This document shows, piece after piece, positions 8,371 through 14,988 of a stretch of 48,820 nucleotides of DNA. The notes under the pieces are model-generated. The model worked only from the letters and a program-made list of their open reading frames with translations. It did no database searches and was not told where the DNA came from. The position numbers and the translations under genes were made by a program. Position 1 is the first letter of the stretch. Every line of letters starts with the position of its first letter. The stretch is from JAKFWI01 sp031399165 (GTDB lineage Bacteria > Pseudomonadota > Alphaproteobacteria > Caulobacterales > Aquidulcibacteraceae). The stretch is taken from NCBI GenBank assembly GCA_031399165.1, contig JANNOO010000023.1:1-48820 (forward strand), in the 5' to 3' direction.

Positions 8371-10157
8371 GCCCGCGCCCTGGTCGTCCTGATCTGATCC
8401 GCCAAATCCTCCAGCGTCGGCGCATTGAATAGCGCTTCTAACGGCAGCGAGGCGTGCAGCATATCGCGCACGCGGCTAAGAAGCATCAACACCATCAGTG
8501 AATTGCCGCCGAGTTCGAAGAAGTTGTCGCGCCGGCCTACGTGTTTCAGGCCCAACAATTCGCACCAAATTTCCGCCAGCGCTTCTTCCAAAGGATTGAG
8601 CGGCTCCGGTGGCTGCGCCGCAGCGGCAAAATCGGCCGCGGGCAATTGGCGCAAGTCGCGCTTGCCGTTTGGCGTCAGCGGAAACTCATCCAGATGAACA
8701 AACACGCTCGGGATCATCTGCTCCGGTAGACGGCCCTTGAGGTAAGCTACAAGCGCCGCACGATCGAGCACAGGCGCCGACACAACATAGGCGGCCAGAC
8801 GCTTGCCCGGCGGACCATCGTCCAACACGATTACGGCGGCGTCCCTGATCGCGGGATGCGCGAGCAGATGCGCTTCGATCTCGCCAATCTCCACCCTGAA
8901 GCCGCGAATTTTGACCTGATAATCAAAGCGGCCGAGATATTCGATCCCACCATCGGGATGCAGCCTGCCGGCATCGCCCGTGCGATACATTCTGCGGCCC
9001 GCCTCCAACGGGTCGTGACGAAAACGCGCCGCCGTCAGTTCTGGCTGCCGGAAATAGCCGCGCGCGACGCCTGCTCCTGCAATGCAAATTTCTCCCATGC
9101 CAGATTCTGCAACTGAATTTCCCGTCTCGTCGAGCAGATAGATGGTGGTGTTGGCCAGCGGCGATCCGATTGGCGGCGCGTGCAGCCCGGCGATTGTTTT
9201 CTTGCACACGCGATCGGCCGTGGACCAAACGGTGGTTTCCGTCGGACCATAGACATTCCACACTTCTTCGCCGCGCTCCAGCAGCTGAGCCGCCAGCGCG
9301 GCGTCCAGCACCTCGCCGCCGCTGACAAAACGGCAACGCGGCAGCGTCTCTCCTGACGATAGCAGCATGCGCCAGGCGCTCGGCGTGAGTTGGATCAAAG
9401 ACACGTTCGCCTGCCGCGCCATCGCGCAGAATTCGGCAGCGTTTGCCGGCGTCAACAGATCGAGCATCAGAATTGTCGCGCCATGCGCAAGCGGGGCGAG
9501 CAATTCGGTTACCGCGATGTCAAAGCCAATCGTGGTCGTGGCGGCGACCACGTCCCCCGGGCCGAGCTTCAGGACATCTCCGATCGACAGGAGATAGTTC
9601 ACGACGTTGTGGTGCTCGACCATCACGCCCTTCGGCGCGCCGGTAGAGCCCGATGTGTAGATCAAATAAGCAAGATGATTATTATTTAATCCGATCGCCT
9701 CAGGCGCGAGATCAGATTGCGGATCGTCTGCCCATGCGTCGGGCTGACGATCTAGATCGATCAAGGACGGGCTCGTTGGAAGCGCCGCACCCAGCATTTC
9801 AGCTGTCTCGCGCGCACTTCCGGCAGTGACAAGGACGACCGGCTCGGCGTCACGAACCATCTGGCGCAGCCTCGCCACGGGGTGCGTATGATCCAATGGC
9901 AGGTATGCGCCGCCCGCCTTGAGGATTGCGAGAAGGCCCACGACGAGTTCCGCGGAGCGTTGGGCGCACAGCCCGACGCGATCATCCGGACCCACGCCAA
10001 GCCGGCTTAGATGCCGCGCGAGCTGGTTAGAGCGCGCGTTGAGTTCGCGATACGAAACCGAACGGCCGGCCACAATCATCGCCGTGGCGTCAGGCGTTCG
10101 CCGCGCCTGACGCTCGAATAATTCTTGGATGCAAAGTCCGGCCTTGCCACGGGGCAT
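8367..10157 (-). CDS. NRPS-like adenylation-carrier (A-T) didomain
   Basis: A 596-residue protein. The adenylation domain shows A3 YLIYTSGSTGAPKGVMVEH, A4 FDIAVTEL, A5 NVYGPTETT, A7 YRTGD, A8 YLGRFDYQVKIRGFRVEIGE and A10 PLTPNGKRD. It is followed by a carrier with DNFFELGGNSL (Ser for phosphopantetheine) and a short C-terminal tail. By alignment to GrsA, the pocket reads D-I-T-Q-V-G-V-V-W-K, closest to the glycine code (DILQLGLIWK), so glycine is the first guess. There is no C or TE domain; partners would be the trans C protein and the cluster hydrolase. The start MPRGKAGL at 10157 is preferred to 10223. Its stop overlaps that of the convergent PPTase. Confidence 0.9.
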   Translation of the reverse strand: MPRGKAGLCIQELFERQARRTPDATAMIVAGRSVSYRELNARSNQLARHLSRLGVGPDDRVGLCAQRSAELVVGLLAILKAGGAYLPLDHTHPVARLRQMVRDAEPVVLVTAGSARETAEMLGAALPTSPSLIDLDRQPDAWADDPQSDLAPEAIGLNNNHLAYLIYTSGSTGAPKGVMVEHHNVVNYLLSIGDVLKLGPGDVVAATTTIGFDIAVTELLAPLAHGATILMLDLLTPANAAEFCAMARQANVSLIQLTPSAWRMLLSSGETLPRCRFVSGGEVLDAALAAQLLERGEEVWNVYGPTETTVWSTADRVCKKTIAGLHAPPIGSPLANTTIYLLDETGNSVAESGMGEICIAGAGVARGYFRQPELTAARFRHDPLEAGRRMYRTGDAGRLHPDGGIEYLGRFDYQVKIRGFRVEIGEIEAHLLAHPAIRDAAVIVLDDGPPGKRLAAYVVSAPVLDRAALVAYLKGRLPEQMIPSVFVHLDEFPLTPNGKRDLRQLPAADFAAAAQPPEPLNPLEEALAEIWCELLGLKHVGRRDNFFELGGNSLMVLMLLSRVRDMLHASLPLEALFNAPTLEDLADQIRTTRARA

Positions 10158-10190
10158 TGACACATTCCGGGAGACGCTCAGCGCAAATAT

Positions 10191-10216
10191 ACTTAAACTG
10201 TTATCACAATTTAAGT
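10191..10216. promoter_or_regulatory. Inverted repeat in the A-T / histidine-kinase divergent gap
   Basis: ACTTAAA (10191-10197) and TTTAAGT (10210-10216) are perfect 7-bp arms around a 12-nt spacer, in the 123-bp gap between divergent genes. The spacing suits a dimeric regulator. The cluster's own NarL-type response regulator is the obvious candidate, by proximity only. Confidence 0.45.
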
Positions 10217-10280
10217 CACGCAAAAGCCGGTAGGTCTGCTGGCGGCCTTAAGGCTTCGTCCCGCCCCGCTGGCCAATGCT

Positions 10281-11441
10281 GTGCGAAACCAATATCGTGC
10301 GCCTGAAGCGATGCAGAAACCACCTTCGGATGCGCAGATGCCCGTCTGGCGACGTGCAGTGACAAATTCATCCCGGCGGAAAAACCCGCCGCGCGCAGCC
10401 GAATTTGTTGGGCTGGTCTACGTTCTGATCTATTTCATTCCGTGGCTGTCGGCCCCGCCGCTGCCCGTCGATCTGGCTGCAGGAATTGTGGGCCTGGCTG
10501 CGTTTCTGGCAATCTATCTGCGTGCGCTTCACGCAACGGGCCGCGCTGCGGTTTTCTACGCCGTCGGGCTCGAAGCGCTCGGGCTTGCGCTTTCGCCATT
10601 TCATGGTGTGTGGACGATCATAAACGTCTACGCCTGCACGGTCGCCACGCGCGCGCTTTCCCGGCGAACGGTAATTCTGACGATTGCGGGCCTGCAGATA
10701 GTTCTCGCGGGCTTTGCGATGCTGCTGGACCACGGATGGTTCGTTTGGGTTCCCTCGGTCATATTTGGACCCCTGGCCGCGTTCGGGATCAGGTTGCGGG
10801 CCGAATTGCAGCACGACAATTCATTCCTGCGTGACACACAGGAGCAGGTGCGCCAGGTCGCAGAGAAAGGCGAACGCGAGCGCATCGCGCGCGACCTGCA
10901 TGACCTGCTCGGCCAGTCGCTGACGCTCGTCGCCGTGAAGGCGGAATTGGCGTCACGGCTATCCGAAGCAGATCCGCTCGCGGCAAAAAGAGAGATGGAC
11001 GATATTGCGCAAGTAGCACGCGAGGCGCTTGGCGAAGTGCGCGAAGCGTTGCGCGGCATGACGCAGACCTCGCTGCGGGTGGAATTGCAGCGGGCGCGCA
11101 TGGCGCTATCGGCGGCCAGCATCCGCGCCGAAATAAAGACCGATCGATCGGTCAATGCATCGCAGACCGATGCAGTTTTGGCTTTGGCATTGCGCGAAGG
11201 GATTACCAACGTAATCCGCCATGCGGGCGCGACGCGATGCCGTATCCACGTTGGACACGATGATCAGGGCGCGCTTCGGCTCAGCGTATCGGACGACGGC
11301 CGAGGCGGCCCGATCAATGAAGGCTCCGGGCTAACTGGCATGCGCACACGTCTTTCGGCTGCGGGCGGGTCACTGCAAATCCGCGCCGGCAAGGAAGGCA
11401 CAGAATTGCTCGCGCTCGTGCCGGTAGGATCGAAACCATGA
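10281..11441 (+). CDS. DesK/NarX-type sensor histidine kinase
   Basis: A 386-residue membrane kinase. After a basic N-terminus come about five or six hydrophobic segments (EFVGLVYVLIYFIPWL through WVPSVIFGPLAAFGI, residues 40-165). Then there is a HisKA_3 dimerisation helix with the phospho-accepting His in ERIARDLHDLLGQSLTL, and an HATPase domain with LREGITNVIRHAGA (N box), SDDGRGG (G1) and GSGLTGMRTRL (G2). It lacks a large periplasmic domain, as in DesK, so the signal is probably sensed in or near the membrane. The start is uncertain: GTG 10281, or ATG 10311 or 10338. It overlaps its regulator by ATGA. Its placement suggests control of the cluster. Confidence 0.9.
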   Translation: MRNQYRAPEAMQKPPSDAQMPVWRRAVTNSSRRKNPPRAAEFVGLVYVLIYFIPWLSAPPLPVDLAAGIVGLAAFLAIYLRALHATGRAAVFYAVGLEALGLALSPFHGVWTIINVYACTVATRALSRRTVILTIAGLQIVLAGFAMLLDHGWFVWVPSVIFGPLAAFGIRLRAELQHDNSFLRDTQEQVRQVAEKGERERIARDLHDLLGQSLTLVAVKAELASRLSEADPLAAKREMDDIAQVAREALGEVREALRGMTQTSLRVELQRARMALSAASIRAEIKTDRSVNASQTDAVLALALREGITNVIRHAGATRCRIHVGHDDQGALRLSVSDDGRGGPINEGSGLTGMRTRLSAAGGSLQIRAGKEGTELLALVPVGSKP

Positions 11442-12043
11442 TAAGTGTCGTCATCGCCGAGGATCAAACTCTTGTGCTTGGCGCGCTCGCGGCCCTGCTC
11501 GAACTGACCGGCGACATCAAAGTGGTGGGGCGCGCGGTCAATGGCGACGCGGCGCATAAGCTCGTAACGCAGCTGAAACCGGACGTGCTGGTAACAGATA
11601 TAGAGATGCAGGGGACGAGCGGTCTCGATCTTGCCGCGCGGCTCAAGTCGGAAAACTCCAATACCAAAGTTGTTGTGGTGACGACCTTCGCGCGGCCCGG
11701 CTACCTTCGCAGAGCGATGGACATTGGCGTTCATGGCTATCTGTTGAAGGATGGACCGAGCGAAGTGCTGGCCGATGCGGTGCGCAGCGTAACGGCTGGC
11801 GGGCGGATCATCGCGCCCGAACTTGCCGACCATCTGTGGAGCGCCGCGCCCGACCCGTTGACCGACCGCGAGCGCGAATGCCTAAAACTTGCCGAGTTCG
11901 GCCGCTCCAACAAAGAAATCGCAATCGCGATGAACCTATCTGCCGGCACTGTCCGCAATTACCTCTCTGAGGCGGCGCAAAAACTCGGGGCCGCCAACCG
12001 GATTGAGGCCGGCCGGATCGCTCGAATGAATGGATGGCTGTAA
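11438..12043 (+). CDS. NarL/LuxR-family response regulator
   Basis: A 201-residue two-domain regulator. The receiver domain has the acidic pair IAEDQ, phospho-acceptor Asp in DVLVTDIEMQG, Thr in VVVTTFARPG and Lys in GYLLKDG. The C-terminal LuxR helix-turn-helix is LTDRERECLKLAEFGRSNKEIA and SAGTVRNYLSEAAQKLGA. It is partner of the preceding kinase (4-nt overlap) and DesR-like in size. Likely targets are the inverted repeats at 10191-10216, 12327-12352 or 24555-24595 within the cluster, which is an inference. The gene ends convergent with the precursor-peptide gene. Confidence 0.92.
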   Translation: MISVVIAEDQTLVLGALAALLELTGDIKVVGRAVNGDAAHKLVTQLKPDVLVTDIEMQGTSGLDLAARLKSENSNTKVVVVTTFARPGYLRRAMDIGVHGYLLKDGPSEVLADAVRSVTAGGRIIAPELADHLWSAAPDPLTDRERECLKLAEFGRSNKEIAIAMNLSAGTVRNYLSEAAQKLGAANRIEAGRIARMNGWL

Positions 12044-12058
12044 GCCATTATCGGGGCG

Positions 12059-12088
12059 CACTGGAAGCGCCTGCAGTCGCCTCCAGTG
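12059..12088. terminator. Hairpin between response regulator and precursor gene
   Basis: CACTGGA (12059-12065) pairs with TCCAGTG (12082-12088), and about 4 further inner pairs are possible with one wobble. It lies between two convergent stops (12043 and 12104). There is no T-tract, so it is a weak terminator or a 3'-end stabiliser for the precursor mRNA. Confidence 0.45.
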
Positions 12089-12103
12089 GCCGTCTTGGAG
12101 CGC

Positions 12104-12280
12104 TCAGCTGCAGCAGCTGGACGTAGAGCTCGAGCAGCAATAGCTGCCTTCACTGCACGTCGATGCGCCCATTTCGGGCATCGCCATAGCGGTCGTCGCC
12201 GGGATGATCTGGACATCGTCCAGTCCAAGCTCCGCCAGATCGATGTCGGTTAAGTCAAGTGAACCAGAATCGTCGTCCAT
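12104..12280 (-). CDS. Thiopeptide-type RiPP precursor peptide
   Basis: A 58-residue gene-encoded substrate of the modification enzymes at 14653-24559. The leader (residues 1-39) is acidic and has SLDLTDIDLAELGL, then TTAMAMPEMGA. The core (40-58) is STCSEGSYCCSSSTSSCCS, with 9 Ser, 2 Thr and 5 Cys. From memory, the lactazole precursor LazA has the same architecture: an SLDLQDLDLSEL block, a leader ending PENGA, and a core starting at Ser. Cys (and some Ser/Thr) would become azoles and the remaining Ser/Thr dehydro-residues. Ser40 with Ser50, 51 or 52 could form the six-membered ring. GAGGAG lies 5 nt before ATG 12280. The gene is monocistronic and transcribed apart from the enzyme operon, with its own promoter and a hairpin leader. 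Confidence 0.88.
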   Translation of the reverse strand: MDDDSGSLDLTDIDLAELGLDDVQIIPATTAMAMPEMGASTCSEGSYCCSSSTSSCCS

Positions 12281-12298
12281 TCTGTCTCCTCAGGGTAA

Positions 12299-12365
12299 GC
12301 CCGCCGAAGCAGGCGCACCCACGATAGAGTTGAGCGGTGAATTCCACAACTCAATTTAAATTATA
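12299..12365 (-). promoter_or_regulatory. Promoter and structured 5' leader of the precursor gene
   Basis: Minus-strand TATAAT at 12360-12365 is a perfect -10; the -35 is poor, which suggests activator dependence. GAGTTG (12327-12332) and CAACTC (12347-12352) form an inverted repeat with a 14-nt spacer just after the predicted start. GCCTGC-TTCG-GCGGGC (12299-12314) is a UUCG-capped hairpin in the leader, just upstream of the GAGGAG ribosome site. Confidence 0.55.
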
Positions 12366-12501
12366 TTGACTCTTTTCGGGCTTTTTGACACAAACGCGGC
12401 GAGGCTGGAGGCGCCTTTTCAAGGGGCGACGGATCGTTGGCAAAGGCTGAACTGCCAGGCTGCGCCCAAACCCGGCGTGGATACGTGATGACCCTGTAGT
12501 G

Positions 12502-13044
12502 CTAGCGTTTGGCTCGACGCGGCTTTGGTCGTGCGGGAGGGCGCGACGTCGAAGGGAGGTTGGCGGGGCGGCTGCCGCGCCCACCCTTTCCCAGGCCGAT
12601 GCGAAGCGCGATTTCCGAGCGCTTTTTCGCGTGCGCGCTCGCGACCATCGGATAGTCGTCCGGGAGATTCCATTTTTCCCGGTAATCGGCGGGCGTCATT
12701 TTATGCACGGCCCTTAGATGCCGCGAGAGCATGCTAAAGTGCTCTCCATCCTCCAGGCATACGACATAATCGGACGTAACTGACTCAGATATCGGCACAG
12801 CCGGATGCAGTTGCGCGGGCCACCCCTTCAACAGGGCGGGCTCCTCAGCAACCGCACGCGCCGTAGATGCTTGGGGCGCCGATGATTGCTCTCGCAAATC
12901 CTTGAGCTTGGCGTGCACCTGCTCGATCAGCGCCGGCAAGTTCTTGGTGAGATCAGGCAGATCGCGGACGGCGACAGGATTGCTTTGCATGTAAGCGGTG
13001 ACGACTTGAGCCGCCAGACGAACAAGGTCGTCATTTCCACTCAT
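12502..13044 (-). CDS. MucR/Ros-family zinc-finger regulator
   Basis: A 180-residue regulator. The MucR core reads VVCLEDGEHFSMLSRHLRAVH, then MTPADYREKWNLPDDYPMVA. The zinc site would use Cys and Asp of CLED and the His of SRHL and AVH, as in other Ros/MucR proteins that replace the second Cys. The DNA-binding core is followed by KKRSEIALRIGLG and a Pro/Arg-rich basic tail. The N-terminal 80 residues are helical (LVRLAAQVVTAYMQSN). Alphaproteobacterial MucR proteins are H-NS-like silencers of AT-rich promoters, often of acquired or symbiosis genes. Its place inside the cluster suggests a local silencer, or a general one that happens to sit here. Confidence 0.85.
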   Translation of the reverse strand: MSGNDDLVRLAAQVVTAYMQSNPVAVRDLPDLTKNLPALIEQVHAKLKDLREQSSAPQASTARAVAEEPALLKGWPAQLHPAVPISESVTSDYVVCLEDGEHFSMLSRHLRAVHKMTPADYREKWNLPDDYPMVASAHAKKRSEIALRIGLGKGGRGSRPANLPSTSRPPARPKPRRAKR

Positions 13045-13336
13045 GAGTAAAAGTCACACCCGCAAAGTACATTGCGCTAGCATAAGCGACGAAAGCTCGC
13101 AATGCAGACCGCCGCTTAGGGCCACGCTTTCTTGCTTGAGCTTAAAAGACTATTTGTATTGAAGCCGCTCGCCCCGTAGGAGAACTAATCAAGCGGCTTA
13201 TTGACTTAGCTAACGACTGAACAGGGCCATTTTAACACTAAATGCACAACTGATCGGCGCGGCATTCAGTCAATATGTATTTTTGACATAACCCTGAATC
13301 GATTTTGCTTCAGGCGCCACGCGCGGACGGCTCGAC
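13045..13336. other. 292-bp intergenic region upstream of mucR-like gene
   Basis: Less GC-rich than the flanks. It holds the leader and promoter of the mucR-like gene and the end of the hydrolase operon. The only structured element seen is the hairpin at 13162-13199. No gene or peptide with a convincing ribosome site was seen on either strand. Confidence 0.5.
13162..13199 (-). ncRNA. Possible small hairpin RNA or mRNA leader element
   Basis: AAGCCGCT (13162-13169) and AGCGGCTT (13192-13199) form a perfect 8-bp stem. On the minus strand the 22-nt loop contains CTCCT, complementary to Shine-Dalgarno sequences, a feature of many alphaproteobacterial trans-acting sRNAs. No T-tract follows. Could also be a leader element of the mucR-like gene. 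Confidence 0.3.
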
Positions 13337-14590
13337 CTACGCCGCAGCCAAACGCCGCCACAGCCTGCTGCCGGTCCACAGGCGCTGATATTCCGCACCG
13401 CGCTCCCGCGTGAGAAACTGGATAAAATACGGCGCGCCCAAGCCGGGTTTGGTCACGAACGCGATATGCTTCTGCGCCCACCGCAGAGGCCATTGCTCGG
13501 ATACTCCGTTGGCCGTGCGGGCAAGGCAAAAAACCCCGGCGTCATCCCGCCCGACGTCGAGCCGCACCGCGCCGTTAACGAACGCGCCGCAATAGTTTTC
13601 AGGCCGCGCTGGAGGATCGGCCGGCGCTGGCGCCGGCTGACGCGCACTTGCGCTTTGCTCTGGAGCCAATAGCGCCGCGACCTGTTCGCCCAGCAGAAAC
13701 GCGCGCCCGTCCGTGGAAATTATCGCCATTCCTGCGCCCGCCGCGGGGTTGAAACGCATGATCACAATCTGATCAAGACTTTCGCGGCCTGAATGCCCGA
13801 ACCAGCCGCCGCCGTGATAGCGCCAGCCGAGTGAAAACCCGGCATCGGCCGCCGTCCAGCCAGGAAAGGGCGTTATTTGCCCTGCCAGCCGCCGCGGATC
13901 GAACGGGCTTGCGCTGGCTGCCGTAGGGCTGCTCTTGGCGAGGTAAAACTGCATGATTGACGCCAATTCCAGCGCCGTCAGCGTAAGGCCGCATCCTTGC
14001 GCCGGACAATAATCCGCAGCTCCGGCCAGCAGCCGCGCCCGCGCATCGGCGCCAAGAATGTCCGCCAAAAACGCTGCGAGTAGCGGACCGAAAGCACATT
14101 CATAGGCCTGCTCCAGGACAGCGCCCAGCAGCCAATAGCCAAAATCGCTATAGGAGTGCCCGGCGCCAGGCTGGTGCAGGAGCGACCGCCTCGTAACGCC
14201 TGCAAGCAAGGCCCGCGCATCGATACACCCGCTCTCAAGCCGCGGCGGGCGCGCGATGTCGTCGCCGTCAATGCCATGCGTGTGTGATATCAGGTCAAGA
14301 ATACGAAGCGGCAGCGATGCGCCGATCGGCGCGGCGAGGTCGAGACGCCCCTCTTCCACCGCCTTCTGAACCAACAGCATGGTCAGCGGCTTGGCGAGGC
14401 ACGTGACGGGCGTGGCCAGATCCCTTCCCGCGGCTGCACCGTAATAGCATGACTGCACGCGCTCCTGGTCAAATACGATTAGTGAGAGGTGCGGCAACCC
14501 CATAGCCGCGCACCAGGCCGATACACACTCGCTTAGGCCGCGCCCGCCCACCGGCCCATCACGGTGACGCCAGCTTTGACAGTTGCACAT
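13337..14590 (-). CDS. Beta-lactamase-fold protein with Cys in place of the catalytic Ser
   Basis: A 417-residue member of the serine beta-lactamase / DD-peptidase fold (class C, esterase-like group). Motif 1, normally SxxK, reads CLAK in ATPVTCLAKPLTMLL (codon TGC at 14399-14401). The flanking AVEEGRLDLAAPIGASLPL is typical. Motif 2 is YSD in AGHSYSDFGYWLLGAVLE (usually YSN). Motif 3 is HSG in GWFGHSGRESLDQ. No signal peptide is evident, so it is cytoplasmic, unlike true beta-lactamases. Its ATG is 35-62 bp from the divergent dehydratase gene. A Cys nucleophile favours acyl transfer over hydrolysis, so possible jobs are leader removal, product release or attaching the NRPS-derived group; all inferred. 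An exact start downstream of 14590 is possible. Confidence 0.82.
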   Translation of the reverse strand: MCNCQSWRHRDGPVGGRGLSECVSAWCAAMGLPHLSLIVFDQERVQSCYYGAAAGRDLATPVTCLAKPLTMLLVQKAVEEGRLDLAAPIGASLPLRILDLISHTHGIDGDDIARPPRLESGCIDARALLAGVTRRSLLHQPGAGHSYSDFGYWLLGAVLEQAYECAFGPLLAAFLADILGADARARLLAGAADYCPAQGCGLTLTALELASIMQFYLAKSSPTAASASPFDPRRLAGQITPFPGWTAADAGFSLGWRYHGGGWFGHSGRESLDQIVIMRFNPAAGAGMAIISTDGRAFLLGEQVAALLAPEQSASARQPAPAPADPPARPENYCGAFVNGAVRLDVGRDDAGVFCLARTANGVSEQWPLRWAQKHIAFVTKPGLGAPYFIQFLTRERGAEYQRLWTGSRLWRRLAAA

Positions 14591-14652
14591 GCCTGCCGGA
14601 GCCGGCGGCTTACGATCGCCTCAGCATGACCGGCCGCCGCGAGGACGTTGCG

Positions 14653-14988
14653 ATGCTGAAAACAAGGCCAGCCGAAACCCAAGCCCTTCCCGCAGACAAC
14701 GATTTCGGATGCGATGCGCTCGGCGAATATAAGCTGCACCCGAAATATCTTCTGCGCGTCGCCGGCGAGTCTTGCGAGTTTATCGAAGACTTACCCGTCA
14801 ACGCCGCCAGCCAGCATTGTGATGACCTCGACGCCTTGGTTCAAAGTCTTGAGCCGCAGGCAAAGGCTCTCGCCGAAGCCCTGGGCGCGCTCGTTCCCGG
14901 CGTGAAGGAGCGCGCCGTCTCGCATGCGCTGCTGGCGCGCTGCGGCGCGCCCTATTCAATTTGCGCGCGCCGGACGCCGACACATTGA
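14653..14988 (+). CDS. LanB-type dehydratase, N-terminal fragment (frameshifted)
   Basis: A 111-residue frame containing the start of the lantibiotic-dehydratase N domain: EYKLHPKYLLRVAGESCEF and FIEDLPVN, followed by helices up to AVSHALLARCGAPY. The rest of the domain continues in another frame from about 14940, where ALRRALFNLRAPDADTLRLA follows naturally after SHALLA. The two frames differ by one base (one missing or two extra). GAGG 8 nt before ATG 14653 supports this start over 14626. The tail after the shift (SICARRTPTH) is not conserved-looking. See the entry at 14961-17390 for function. Confidence 0.7.
   Translation: MLKTRPAETQALPADNDFGCDALGEYKLHPKYLLRVAGESCEFIEDLPVNAASQHCDDLDALVQSLEPQAKALAEALGALVPGVKERAVSHALLARCGAPYSICARRTPTH

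Noticed and set aside
11959..12228. 89-residue minus-strand frame overlapping the precursor region
   Set aside because: It is a shadow frame that overlaps both the response-regulator end and the precursor; the precursor frame has the ribosome site and the leader/core pattern.
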